A DNA stretch of 64,000 bases from Acidobacteriota bacterium (GCA_022616615.1 JAKEER010000117.1:1-64000), one strand, 5' to 3'; counted from the first letter of the stretch, positions 10,232-19,622 are shown. Program-made: numbers and translations. The notes: generated from the letters alone by a model not told the origin.

Positions 10232-11203
10232 TCAGTAAAAGAATAGCACCTCTGGCTTGACCATACCGTCCTTGATGGCACAATGACCGCAGTCCGTCTG
10301 ATAGCGGGCCTGGGCAGTAGTGATCAGATGAGAAATTCGAAGTGGATCGTCGGTTTCCTCTTCTGTCGAGACAGCCAAGCAAGGTCTGAATTTCTCAAGC
10401 GTCTTGGTAGAACCCCTAAGCGCCCTCTCAGCAGCCCCCTCAATATCGATTTTGATGACATCAACCCTCTTGAGGTTCAGATCCTCTCGTATCTTGTCAA
10501 TTGTGGTGACTCGAACGTGCACCGTGCCGGAAGCTTGAGGGGACCGGATTAAGAAACTGTCACCCGCCGAATTCTGCGGATTTGTAAAAAAACTCAGTAT
10601 ATCCTGCCGATCCCATACACCCTCAGGAACCAAAACGACTCTGCCATCGGCGATTTCCTTGACGAAGCTCCGTCGCAGACACTCCAAATTTAAGGGCGAT
10701 GGCTCGATCGCGACGACAAGTGCCGCGCCTTGAATTAGGGCCTCGCGTGTGAAGACACCGATGTGCGCTCCACAGTCGAAAACAGTGTCCCCCTTTTTGA
10801 TCTGAACCCGTCCCGGCAGCTCGTACACCCCACTCGCCTGTTGGGCCAGAAGAATCGGAAGAACTGCTTCACTTCCGGACGGAATCCAAAATCTGCCAGA
10901 GGGCGTGTCCCAAAGCTCGATGCCGGTCGAATCTCGCTCGATCAGCAGGCTCCTAGCCACCATTTCACGATATCTGCTCCTTCCGTGGTAGAAATTTCTT
11001 GCTCCCCGGAAGGCTGCCAGGCTTGAGCAAATAGGGCTCCGACCGAGAAGAGCAAGACCAAAGATGTAAAGAGGTGGGTATAGAAGCGTTGAGAATTCGA
11101 CGAGAATGATGACCCCGAGAGAGACAGCGAGAGATTTGGCCAATAAGACCCAACTCCTTGGGCCAATCAGAACACGCAGAGACTTCTGAGTTGAGAGAGT
11201 CAT
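10232..11203 (-). CDS. FkbM-family SAM methyltransferase
   Basis: The protein has 323 aa. The N-terminal 60 residues include a hydrophobic stretch that may anchor it to the membrane. The remainder is a FkbM-type class I methyltransferase: motif I is VFDCGAHIGVFT, followed by VVAIEPSPLN, and later VDVIKIDIEGAAERAL, the hallmark of the family. FkbM enzymes O-methylate sugars or polyketides, so methylation of a surface glycan is a reasonable inference here. ATG 11203 overlaps the stop of a small upstream ORF (ATGA). GTG 11221 and ATG 11215 are alternative in-frame starts. Confidence 0.85.
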   Translation of the reverse strand: MTLSTQKSLRVLIGPRSWVLLAKSLAVSLGVIILVEFSTLLYPPLYIFGLALLGRSPICSSLAAFRGARNFYHGRSRYREMVARSLLIERDSTGIELWDTPSGRFWIPSGSEAVLPILLAQQASGVYELPGRVQIKKGDTVFDCGAHIGVFTREALIQGAALVVAIEPSPLNLECLRRSFVKEIADGRVVLVPEGVWDRQDILSFFTNPQNSAGDSFLIRSPQASGTVHVRVTTIDKIREDLNLKRVDVIKIDIEGAAERALRGSTKTLEKFRPCLAVSTEEETDDPLRISHLITTAQARYQTDCGHCAIKDGMVKPEVLFFY

Positions 11204-11355
11204 GCCTGCTGGCATCTCCACATCACTCGCGGATAGTTAAGATCAGTCCCCACACCGAGTAAAGAATAGGGCAACAGAGGGTAGGGAGGCCCAGTAGTCA
11301 AGTAATCTACCATTGTCAGCTCAAATGGACCCATTATTAATGAGGTCAGTTTCAC
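11200..11355 (-). CDS. Small ORF of unknown function overlapping FkbM start
   Basis: A 51-codon frame from GTG 11355 (or 44 codons from ATG 11334) contains GPFELTMVDYLTTGPPYPLL and ends in a TGA that overlaps the ATG of the FkbM gene. The composition is protein-like and the ATGA overlap suggests translational coupling. An in-frame TAA lies shortly upstream, so it could instead be the tail of a decayed larger gene. I do not recognise the family. It is absent from the ORF track because of its length. Confidence 0.35.
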   Translation of the reverse strand: MKLTSLIMGPFELTMVDYLTTGPPYPLLPYSLLGVGTDLNYPRVMWRCQQA

Positions 11356-11634
11356 TCCTCTATAGGGATTTACCGGATGTTATCGCGGTCGAACCATAGA
11401 CGAGCTCATCCGGTTAGGGCCTTGGACACGTTCATGTACGTAGTGCTTGCCATCCACTGATGATTTGTAATAGCTGTGTACGCTTATTTACCTCATCGTG
11501 TTTGTGAAAAGGAAGCAGGACGAAATCAGCCCTGTCCACCATGGATCGTGCAAGAATAAAGGAGCACTCGAACTTGACAGCAGCACAAGTGGAATCTGGA
11601 GGGTATTACTTCTTGGCAGGGGCGTTCAAGTGTT

Positions 11635-11830
11635 GCGCGGATGTGAGCGACTGCCGGTGGCTGCAGCCGTTGCATAGCTAAGGTTTGCTGGCGGCAGCCG
11701 CCGAACTGTCTGTGCTACGCAACTGTCTGCGGCATAGACCAGCCTCGTCGAGCAGGCCAGCACACAGATCCAGCTGATGCAAAAGGTGCTGCGGCAGATG
11801 AACCTTCAGCTGCGGTCTTCTGGATCCGCA
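11635..11830 (+). mobile_element. IS110-family transposase remnant
   Basis: Translation of 11638 onward gives DVSDCRWLQPLHS, a stop, then GLL, and further on LVEQASTQIQLMQKVLRQMNLQL. These match conserved stretches of IS110-type (DEDD) transposases, where DVSDCQWLQ...LHSVGLL and a IQHMQKALTQMN-like helix are typical. At least one in-frame stop and one single-base shift (around CLRHR/LVEQ, near 11740) interrupt it. The catalytic C-terminal part is missing. The element is therefore dead. The identification rests on remembered family consensus and was not searched. Confidence 0.65.
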
Positions 11831-11864
11831 GAACCAATGTCAATCAGCGACTGAGAGTCTTTTC

Positions 11865-11960
11865 GATGGCTACTTCTTTCTGCTGGGCGCTGGGTGTATG
11901 TTGTCAAGAGCATCAGAGCTTTCGTTGGTGTCTGGCTCCACCTGGTTGATCACCAAGGTC
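11865..11960 (+). pseudogene. Fragment of membrane spermidine-synthase-like gene
   Basis: The bases encode GYFFLLGAG, then after a short deletion VKSI, then out of frame sequence that aligns at DNA level with the GSTWL segment of the intact gene at 7806 (bases about 9377-9475). Deletions and frameshifts make it non-coding. It directly follows the IS110 remnant, so the transposase may have taken part in its disruption. Confidence 0.65.
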
Positions 11961-12052
11961 CTGGTCTGCGGATCGGTAAGCCGACTGCTAACTCTTCGCT
12001 GCCGACCCCGTAGTTTCCTTTCTGCGGGTCTCGAACATCCATTGAGGAGCTG

Positions 12053-13762
12053 ATGAAGTCGATTCACTCTGACCTTCTCTGCCTGCTCGTTCTATCGGTC
12101 GTTCTTGTTGGCCGCCAGTTTGGCACGCCTCATTTTGTTTCGTGCGTCATCGATGACTCAATCTTGCAGATGAGCTGGGCGAGTCAGTTTGGACAACTTT
12201 TGCAGGAAGGGCAGTTGCTGCCGCGCTGGCTGCCTCAGTCCAATGGCGGATTTGGTAGTCCGGTCTTCGTCTTCTACTCTCCGCTGGTATATTACGCCAC
12301 CGCCCCCTGGCTCTGGTTGACTCAGTCGGTGGTGCTTTCAATGAAGATTGTGAGACTGCTTGGGCTTTGTCTGTCGGGGGTGGCAATGCACCGCTTCCTG
12401 TCGGGGCTGACAGACCGGAAGACTGCTCTGGCAGGGGCCATCGTCTATCTGGCGTTGCCTTTTCATGTCCTCGACATCAGTTACTGGAGCCTGTATGCGG
12501 AACCGTGGGCCTGGATTTGGTTTCCGCTGATCCTGCACTGTCTGACAAACGCCTTGGAGCAGGAGCGAGAGCGGCGACTCTGGTGGCTGCGATTTAGTGT
12601 GACATACGCCGCACTGGTCCTCACGCACTTGGTGTCGGCCTACATGTTTTCATTTGTCATCGCTGCATATGTGCTATCTGCTTCGCAAGCTTCGAGCCGG
12701 CTGCGCAACTTAAAAGATCTTGCCGGTAGCGTACTGATAGCAATGGCGCTGGCAGCGCTCTATCTGCTTCCGGCAGTTTATGAGCAGCGTTTTGTCCACA
12801 TCGAATACAGCACCATGCTTTCAGAGTTCGACTTTCGTAACACGTTGTTGTTTTTTCCCGACCCGGTGCTAATGGGTGCGAACCCATTTCAGGCCAGGAC
12901 CATTTGGCTCGAACAGGCAGTGGTTCTGTTGCAGGGTGCCTGGGGTGCTACGGGTGCCGCTTTGTTCTTCGTCCTAGCCGATAGGAGGGGCGAGCTGCGG
13001 CGCCATGTGATGTTTGCAGCTCTGCTCTGTGCTGGCTGTGTCTTTCTGATGTCGCGTGCCTCCATCTGGCTGTGGGAACTGGTGCCTGGTCTAGCCAAGA
13101 TCCAATTTTCGACACGCTGGTTGTCGGTCTTCACGCTTGGATCGGCTCTCCTCATTACGGCGGGCTTTCAAGTTTACTCAGCTGGTGCGAACGGCTGGCG
13201 CCAGGCGCTCAAGCTGGGGCATATGACGCTCGGCTTTGCGGCCGGCGTGGCCACACTGCTTGTCATTCTGGGAAGCTGCTTCCTCAGCGAAGAGCACACC
13301 CGAATGGCCCGGCAACATCTATACAACGCGCCCGAGTATAATCCTCGGTCGATGGTTCGTTGGAAGGAGCGAATTCTTTACCCACAACTGGAGGAATGTC
13401 TGTTATTGGAAGGAAAGGCAAAGATCAAGGTGCTGGCCTGGAAGACGCGCGAACGTCGTGTCGCTGTGGACGCCGCCAGCCTTGCTACGATAAAACTGCG
13501 AGTGTTTGACTATCCTGGTTGGGAAGTGAGCCTCAACGGTCAGCGAATCACTCCCGAGGCGGACCCCGCCGATGGAGGGATGACAGTCCGCCTGCCCGCC
13601 GGGAAACATGAATTGAGCCTGCGGTTCGTCAACACCTGGTGGCGGAACGCAGCGTTAGGAATCTCAGGTGCAGCCGCAGCTGTGGTGGCAGCGGTATGGT
13701 GGATTGAGAGAAAGCGCTGGGCAAATCAGCGTAACCTCTCATCACCTGTTCCCTTGGGGTAA
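12053..13762 (+). CDS. PTPS-related / YfhO-like membrane protein
   Basis: This is a 569-aa protein with about ten membrane helices. The motif GFGSPVFVFYSPLVYY follows the first loop and is characteristic of the 6-pyruvoyl-tetrahydropterin-synthase-related membrane family (Pfam PTPS_related), which despite its name is a glycosyltransferase-like membrane protein. The C-terminal 110 residues form a soluble beta-rich domain (YPGWEVSLNG, LPAGKHELSLRF) as in YfhO-type proteins. GAGG upstream of ATG 12053 is a fair ribosome-binding site. The precise reaction is unknown. Confidence 0.7.
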   Translation: MKSIHSDLLCLLVLSVVLVGRQFGTPHFVSCVIDDSILQMSWASQFGQLLQEGQLLPRWLPQSNGGFGSPVFVFYSPLVYYATAPWLWLTQSVVLSMKIVRLLGLCLSGVAMHRFLSGLTDRKTALAGAIVYLALPFHVLDISYWSLYAEPWAWIWFPLILHCLTNALEQERERRLWWLRFSVTYAALVLTHLVSAYMFSFVIAAYVLSASQASSRLRNLKDLAGSVLIAMALAALYLLPAVYEQRFVHIEYSTMLSEFDFRNTLLFFPDPVLMGANPFQARTIWLEQAVVLLQGAWGATGAALFFVLADRRGELRRHVMFAALLCAGCVFLMSRASIWLWELVPGLAKIQFSTRWLSVFTLGSALLITAGFQVYSAGANGWRQALKLGHMTLGFAAGVATLLVILGSCFLSEEHTRMARQHLYNAPEYNPRSMVRWKERILYPQLEECLLLEGKAKIKVLAWKTRERRVAVDAASLATIKLRVFDYPGWEVSLNGQRITPEADPADGGMTVRLPAGKHELSLRFVNTWWRNAALGISGAAAAVVAAVWWIERKRWANQRNLSSPVPLG

Positions 13763-13954
13763 GCCCAGTGCATTCATCTTTTATTGAGAAAAGTTTCGGA
13801 TCGCAAAGGAGCTGAGCCGGGCGTATCGAACGAGGAAGGAGCTGTCACGTACGCAAAGAGCTAAGTAGCTGCGGACGTGGCGGTTGATGAGAGGAGGCGC
13901 ATCGGCTCCGCCGGGATATTTTACGTTCAGTCAGAATTGGTGTTTGGGTTTGTG

Positions 13955-15454
13955 ATGGTTCGATCAGAGCAAGAGCGGTTATGGATGCTCTTGGCGGGAG
14001 TGTTTATTAGCCGTCTGCCATTTCGAGCTCGCATGCCTTACGGCCTGGATTCGATTCAGTTCGTTCTGGCCGTGGATCACTTCGATGTCAGGCTGCATCA
14101 GCCACATCCGCCCGGCTACTTCCTCTTTGTTCTGATGGGCAAGATCGGTAACTTCTTTTTTCATGATCCCAACCTGAGCTTCGTCGCGCTGAATGTCGTT
14201 TGCAGCGTTCTCGCTGTTTGGTTGACCTACTGGCTGAGTCGCGATCTGTTTGGAATAGAAGGTGCTTGGCTGGCGGCCCTTCTGATGGCGACCAGCCCGC
14301 TCGTCTGGTTCCACGGCGAAGTGGCCCTGTCAAACATGATGGACTGCTTTCTGGTTTGCCTGACGGCCCTGCTGTGCTGGCGGGCCGCACAGGGAAACGG
14401 GCGGGCTGGCGGATTTGCGGCCCTGGCTTTGGGGCTAGCAGGCGGAGTTCGTCAGAACACCCTCTTGTTCTTGGTTGCTTTGTGGCTGTGGTCGCTGCGA
14501 AAGTTTGAACTGCGAAAGCGTTTGGTATTTGGAGCGGTGCTGGGAGCGACATGCATCTGCTGGTATGTCCCCATGGCGTTGCTGTCTGGAGGGATACGCC
14601 AGTATCAAACCGCTTTGCGCGATCACTGGCTAAACTCTAACTGGCACGGATTCACACTTGCCTGGCTGCCCTTCAATTTCATCACTGTGACCTACTTCGC
14701 GCTGCTCGGGCTCGGTCTGGCCAGCGTCTTATTGCTCATCGGCCTGCTCTTCTTCATCGAAAAATCGCGTGGTCGGGGTATTTGGCGGGAAGCGAGACTG
14801 CAGTTCTTCGCCGCATGGTTAGCTCCGCCACTCGCCTTCTTCCTATTTGTTTACTCCCATCCGATACAGACGGGCCACAGTCTAGTTTATTTGCCCGCAC
14901 TGTTCGCCCTGATTCCCCAGGCATCAGCTCTCATGGTAGGCCGAGCCAGAGGGACCGTGCTGGCCAGCTTGGCTTTGCTCAATACCCTCAGTTTTCTGTT
15001 CATGAACATGCCCATGTCGAGGACGCGACTCGAAACGTACCAGCGGCGCGTGACGGAAACCATCACCATGGTTCGCAGCCAGTGCCGCCCGGAAGACACA
15101 ATCTTGCTGAACGCAGACTTCATGTTCCTGGGTTTTCGTGACTTCATGTTTCACCTGCCGGAGTTCCGGAGTTACCAACCCAAGCTTTATGTGCTCGATG
15201 GTAGATCTCGAATATTTGCAGGCGAGAACCGAGAAACACTGCTCCTGGACGCGATCTCTGTAGCGCCAGGTGTTAAGCATTTTGTATTGGTTGCCGATGA
15301 AGTTGAGGACAATCCGACCTTTGTGAATAGGGTTTCGTTGGAACGGTCCATTCCGGGACAGTTTTTCACTACGGAGTCGGGCGTGCGTTTGTTTCGTGGT
15401 TCGATTCGAGATCTTGCCAAGCTCTTTCCCAAGATCCCTTTGAATGCTTCATGA
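13955..15454 (+). CDS. GT39-like membrane protein
   Basis: The product of about 499 aa has nine to eleven membrane helices. Near the N-terminus it has YGLDSIQFVLAV and HQPHPPGYFLF, resembling the first periplasmic loop of GT39/DUF2723-type transferases, where Asp and His-Pro residues line the sugar-phosphate site. The ORF is open from GTG 13877, but the extra 26 residues look unrelated to the membrane domain, so ATG 13955 is preferred without a strong ribosome-binding site. Its stop overlaps the next start (ATGA), indicating an operon. Confidence 0.6.
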   Translation: MVRSEQERLWMLLAGVFISRLPFRARMPYGLDSIQFVLAVDHFDVRLHQPHPPGYFLFVLMGKIGNFFFHDPNLSFVALNVVCSVLAVWLTYWLSRDLFGIEGAWLAALLMATSPLVWFHGEVALSNMMDCFLVCLTALLCWRAAQGNGRAGGFAALALGLAGGVRQNTLLFLVALWLWSLRKFELRKRLVFGAVLGATCICWYVPMALLSGGIRQYQTALRDHWLNSNWHGFTLAWLPFNFITVTYFALLGLGLASVLLLIGLLFFIEKSRGRGIWREARLQFFAAWLAPPLAFFLFVYSHPIQTGHSLVYLPALFALIPQASALMVGRARGTVLASLALLNTLSFLFMNMPMSRTRLETYQRRVTETITMVRSQCRPEDTILLNADFMFLGFRDFMFHLPEFRSYQPKLYVLDGRSRIFAGENRETLLLDAISVAPGVKHFVLVADEVEDNPTFVNRVSLERSIPGQFFTTESGVRLFRGSIRDLAKLFPKIPLNAS

Positions 15455-17067
15455 CCACTTCAGAACAAGACACATCAGTGATTGTACGATGGCTTTTCCC
15501 CTCCATTAAGGACATCTTGTTCCTGGCTTTTCTCCTTGTCCCACTGGTGACGCGCCAGTCGGGCGTCCTTTACGACGGCGATACCGGCTGGCACATTCGC
15601 AATGGGGAACAGATTGCAGCAACGAAGAGTGTGCCGCGCACAGACGATTTCTCTTACACACACCGCGGTGCCCCCTGGTACGCTTGGGAGTGGCTAGCAG
15701 ACCTGACGCTGGCCGAGATTCATCGGCAAGCAGGACTAAACGGTATCGTCGTGTGGGCGAACTTGACGTTCGCGCTAACGTTTACTCTGATGTTCCGCGC
15801 GATGCTGCGGCGCAACGGAAACATCTTCGTATGCCTGTTATTCACGGCGTTGGCGGGCTTTGCGTCGGCGGTTCATTGGCTGGCGCGTCCTCATCTGTTC
15901 ACCCTGCTGCTAATGCTCATTTGGTCCCTGCTCGTGGAACGAATTCAAGAGCGGGGGTTGGGCACAGGCAGCTGGAGCAGTCTAGCCTGGGTTTTGCCGC
16001 CGTGCGCTCTCGCCTGGGCGAACCTGCACGGAGGATTTGTCGTCGGGATCATCTTGCTCATGATCCATGCGATCGGGAACTTTCTATCGAGTTTGACTGA
16101 GACTGAGAAAGCACTGCGCAAGCGGTGCCGGTGGCTAGCTGGGCGATTCACTTTCATCGCTCTCCTATGCCTTCTGGTGACGCTGATCAATCCCTATGGA
16201 TACGAGCTGCACTTGCATATTCTTGATTCTTATGTCCACTCGCAGTATCTAGTCGATCGGATTACAGAGTTCGCCTCGCCTAATTTTCATACCGTGGTAG
16301 TCCGTTTCTTTGAGGTGATTTTGCTGTGTACTATTGTGCTTCTTGGGGTTTCTTATCGTCGGCTGAGCTTCATTGAGAGCGGGCTGTTGATTTTTTGGAC
16401 TCATATGGCGCTCTTTTCCGTGAGGCACGTTCCGCTTTACACGTTAATTGTTGTGCCGTTGGTGGTGAATCACCTGTGCCACTACTTAGAGCAGGTGCAA
16501 ACGGACCAAAAGTTTCAGGGCTGGATTGGCCAACTCGTGGGACAGTTCAGCCGCTACTCCAATAGCATGAGCCGATTCGAAAACCAGTTTAAGGGCTTAC
16601 TCTATCCCGTGGGGGTCGGCGCACTTCTCCTTTTCGTGTGTCTGAATAGAGGCTTCCTCGGCGGAGCTCAGGTTCTTGATGCCCGCTTCGATGAGGAGCA
16701 GTTTCCTGTCAAGGCGGCCAAATTCATCGAAGCGGAAAATCTCCGGGGGAATCTGTTTACGACGGACTACTGGGGCGGGTATTTTATCTACCGGTTTTAT
16801 CCCCGGCACCGGGTCTTCTTTGATGGGCGTAGTGACATGTACGGGCGCGACTTCATCAAGGAGTACCAAACCCTTACGAACTTGGAGCATTCGTGGAAGG
16901 ATGTCCTGATCAAGTACAAAATATCTTGGATTGTGCTTCCGGTGAACTACGGCTTGGCGACTGCGTTAAAGGAACGTGACGATTGGCGAATAATTTACGA
17001 TGATCACCAGTCCATCATTTTTACGCGCTTGGGCGAATTTAGTTCTGCCGTAGCACCAGGGCAGTGA
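15451..17067 (+). CDS. Multi-pass membrane protein, possible glycosyltransferase
   Basis: This 538-aa protein has about ten helices. It carries GDTGWHIRNGE, then DDFSYTHRG and WEWLADL in the first loop, a set I associate with an uncharacterised bacterial family resembling GT39 transferases. A C-terminal soluble domain (about 430-538) contains WGGYFIYRFYP and VFFDGRSDMYG. ATG 15451 overlaps the upstream stop, and the kinase gene follows after 7 bp. The sugar-transfer role is inferred from context and topology only. Confidence 0.55.
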   Translation: MTTSEQDTSVIVRWLFPSIKDILFLAFLLVPLVTRQSGVLYDGDTGWHIRNGEQIAATKSVPRTDDFSYTHRGAPWYAWEWLADLTLAEIHRQAGLNGIVVWANLTFALTFTLMFRAMLRRNGNIFVCLLFTALAGFASAVHWLARPHLFTLLLMLIWSLLVERIQERGLGTGSWSSLAWVLPPCALAWANLHGGFVVGIILLMIHAIGNFLSSLTETEKALRKRCRWLAGRFTFIALLCLLVTLINPYGYELHLHILDSYVHSQYLVDRITEFASPNFHTVVVRFFEVILLCTIVLLGVSYRRLSFIESGLLIFWTHMALFSVRHVPLYTLIVVPLVVNHLCHYLEQVQTDQKFQGWIGQLVGQFSRYSNSMSRFENQFKGLLYPVGVGALLLFVCLNRGFLGGAQVLDARFDEEQFPVKAAKFIEAENLRGNLFTTDYWGGYFIYRFYPRHRVFFDGRSDMYGRDFIKEYQTLTNLEHSWKDVLIKYKISWIVLPVNYGLATALKERDDWRIIYDDHQSIIFTRLGEFSSAVAPGQ

Positions 17068-17074
17068 TAGCCGC

Positions 17075-18799
17075 ATGTTGGAGCAAGCTTCAAGAACGGA
17101 ACGGATCATTGCTGGGGCGCGATTAGTCTTGGCGATCGCTGCTTTCGCGCTCTTGATTGTTGAACCTGCTCAGTCATCCCGCGATGCCACCGAGGCCCAC
17201 CGGGTCGCCGCGCTGTACTTCTTGTATGCGGTGGCTGTGATGTGGATCATTGATCGCGGCTTGATGCGCGCCGAATCCGTTGGCATCTATTCCCAAGTTC
17301 TGGATACGTTATGGTTTCCGATCATTTTGATCTATACCCAAGGCGAGAACAGTCCGTTCTTTCTGTACTACGTCTACTCATTGGTGACGGCTGGGTTTCG
17401 ATGGGGATTTCTGGCGACTTTACTGTGCAACACGGCGAACGTCGCCATGTACACAATAGTTCACTTGGCCACAGTGCAGTCGCAGTTTGAATTTTCCCGG
17501 TTCTGGGTGAGGCCGACTTATCTTTATGTGCTGGCTTGCTTGATCGGTTACTTGGGGGAATATCAGAAGCGGACCCAGCGGAACCTGAGGACGCTGGCAG
17601 AACTGTCAGGGTCAATTCGCCTCAAATCTCAGTTCCCACGCATGCTCGGCGAGGCGATGGAAAAAGTGCGGCAGTTGTTTCAGGCTGATCAATGTATTTT
17701 GCTGCTGGAAGACCGCGACACGGGGCAGATCGTAGCCAGGAAGACAGGTGAAGGCAGCAGGAAGAGCCTGCACCACAGCGCGAGTTTGCCGGCCGGGGAA
17801 GCCGATTTCCTGCTAGCGCCCCGTCAGAACCTGGGCTATCTAGTCAATCCCCACCGGCGGGTGGCGAGAATCTTTGGCCTGAAGGATGTGCTCCTCTTTG
17901 ATTTTGACACGCAGAAGCCTGCCGCGCAGAAGTTTGAGCCAAGCCAGCGCCTGGCCTCGTTGTTTGAGATGGAGTCAATGCTTTCGGTTCCCATTGTTCT
18001 TGGGTCAGAGTTTCGCGGCCGGTTGTACTTGGTCAATCGCGGGGGCCGCGTTTTTGCTTACGCAGACCTCCAGCATCTAAACCTGGTTGTGTCGCAACTG
18101 GCGCCGCTTCTCGACAATTATCGCCTGCTCCAGCGGATGCAGCGAGTGGTAGTGTTGGAAGAAAAGAATCGGATTGCCCGCGACCTGCACGACGGGCTTC
18201 TTCAGTCGCTTGCCAGTCTCGATCTGCGCCTCGAAGTGTGCCGCAAAGTGTTTCGCAATGTGCCTTCGCCCATCTTGGATGAGCTGCAGGAGTTTCAAAA
18301 GATTGTTCGGGATGAGTATGGCCAGCTCAGAAGCTACATGAAGCGCCTTAAGACCCCTGCATTTGCCGGGCGGGAACTCCAGGAAGCTCTTGAGGATTAC
18401 GCTCGCGTATTCGAGAAGGAAAGCGGGCTGAAAGTAAAACTGGCTCTGCCCGCAGAGCCGATAGGCTTCTCGCGCAACACTGGCCGGGAAGTTTACCAGA
18501 TTATTCACGAGGCTCTCGCAAACGTGCGGAGGCACGCCAATGCACATGCGGTTGAAGTGAAACTGGAAGAGCAGGCTGGAATCGCGCAGTTGGTGATCTC
18601 GGACGATGGCTGCGGATTTCCTGAAGTCTCCGGCGGATCTTCAGAAGGAGCAGTCAGCGCCTGTCCCTGGTCGATCCATGAGCGGACACGGGTCCTTGGT
18701 GGAAGTCTGAAAGTGGAATCTGGTGCCGGCAGAGGATCGCGGCTGCTGCTGGAGATTCCCGTGATGAAGCCGCTGGACCCGAGCCAGAAGCGAAAATGA
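17075..18799 (+). CDS. NarL-type sensor histidine kinase with GAF domain
   Basis: The kinase has 574 aa. Residues 12-160 hold five or six membrane helices, 180-345 a GAF domain, 357-425 a HisKA_3 domain with phospho-accepting His372 in ARDLHDGLLQSL, and 460-565 the ATPase with N box EALANVRRHA and G1 DDGCGF. The G2 glycine loop normally expected before WSIHERTRVLGG is replaced by AVSACPWSIHER, so ATP-lid function is doubtful or compensating frameshifts have occurred. It starts 7 bp after the glycosyltransferase gene, yet its partner is surely the LuxR-type regulator just downstream. It probably controls the Tad locus that follows. Confidence 0.85.
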   Translation: MLEQASRTERIIAGARLVLAIAAFALLIVEPAQSSRDATEAHRVAALYFLYAVAVMWIIDRGLMRAESVGIYSQVLDTLWFPIILIYTQGENSPFFLYYVYSLVTAGFRWGFLATLLCNTANVAMYTIVHLATVQSQFEFSRFWVRPTYLYVLACLIGYLGEYQKRTQRNLRTLAELSGSIRLKSQFPRMLGEAMEKVRQLFQADQCILLLEDRDTGQIVARKTGEGSRKSLHHSASLPAGEADFLLAPRQNLGYLVNPHRRVARIFGLKDVLLFDFDTQKPAAQKFEPSQRLASLFEMESMLSVPIVLGSEFRGRLYLVNRGGRVFAYADLQHLNLVVSQLAPLLDNYRLLQRMQRVVVLEEKNRIARDLHDGLLQSLASLDLRLEVCRKVFRNVPSPILDELQEFQKIVRDEYGQLRSYMKRLKTPAFAGRELQEALEDYARVFEKESGLKVKLALPAEPIGFSRNTGREVYQIIHEALANVRRHANAHAVEVKLEEQAGIAQLVISDDGCGFPEVSGGSSEGAVSACPWSIHERTRVLGGSLKVESGAGRGSRLLLEIPVMKPLDPSQKRK

Positions 18800-18953
18800 G
18801 TATACTGTTCAGACCTGCTTCTGGAGATCTGCAGTTGGGGAATGGGAAGGGTGCAACCCAGTCAGCTTCCAACCGCGGAGTGCAGACAACTCGGCAAGCC
18901 AAACTTGGCATTCGCTCCGCACCCAACACCTGACACCTATTTTCAGGAGACCC

Positions 18954-19622
18954 ATGACAGAAAATCCCAAGATCAAGCTCGTTGTGGTGGATGATCACAC
19001 GCTATTTCGAGAGGGAATCAAGAAGATTCTTTCTCTGGAGAAGGATATCGAGATCATCGGCGAGGCGTTCGATGGTGAGGATGTGATTGGGCTGCTCAGC
19101 CGTTGCGAGCCAGACATCATGCTGCTGGATGTCAAAATGGAGCGGATCAACGGGCTTCAGATCCTACCTCAGATTGTGGAACAGTTCCCCCGTTTGAAAG
19201 TGATCATTCTCACCGCCCAAGTGAGCTTGGGTGAGAGTGTCAAGGCTATTCGAGATGGCGCCCGCGGAATCATCCTGAAGCATGCGGCCAGCGAATTTCT
19301 GATCAAGGGAATTCGGAAGGTGTTTGGGGGTGAGCTCTGGGCCGACAGCTCGACAATGACTCAAGTCGTCGAATCGCTGTCCCGCAAGTTTCGGGTTGAT
19401 CGCTCTCCTGAGAAGAGCCGCAAAGAGCTCTCTGAGCGCGAAATTGAGGTGGTTGCACTAGTCGCCTCAGGTCATCGCAACAAGGAGATTGCCAGCAAGC
19501 TGTTCATTAGCGAGCAAACGGTAAAGACCCACCTCAGCAACATTTTCCAAAAACTTGAAGTGAACGACCGGCTGGAATTGGCCCTTTACGCGATGAGAAA
19601 CGGGTTGGTGGACCGCGAGTGA
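18954..19622 (+). CDS. NarL/LuxR-type response regulator
   Basis: The regulator has 222 aa. The receiver carries the acidic pair Asp13-Asp14 and phospho-acceptor Asp59 (IMLLDVKM), with the conserved Lys in IILKHAA. A LuxR helix-turn-helix follows at about 155-215 (LSEREIEVVALVASG, EQTVKTHLSNIF). TCAGGAGACCC gives a good ribosome-binding site for ATG 18954. It is the obvious partner of the kinase ending about 150 bp upstream. The Tad pilus genes downstream are the likely target, though no binding site could be defined. Confidence 0.9.
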   Translation: MTENPKIKLVVVDDHTLFREGIKKILSLEKDIEIIGEAFDGEDVIGLLSRCEPDIMLLDVKMERINGLQILPQIVEQFPRLKVIILTAQVSLGESVKAIRDGARGIILKHAASEFLIKGIRKVFGGELWADSSTMTQVVESLSRKFRVDRSPEKSRKELSEREIEVVALVASGHRNKEIASKLFISEQTVKTHLSNIFQKLEVNDRLELALYAMRNGLVDRE

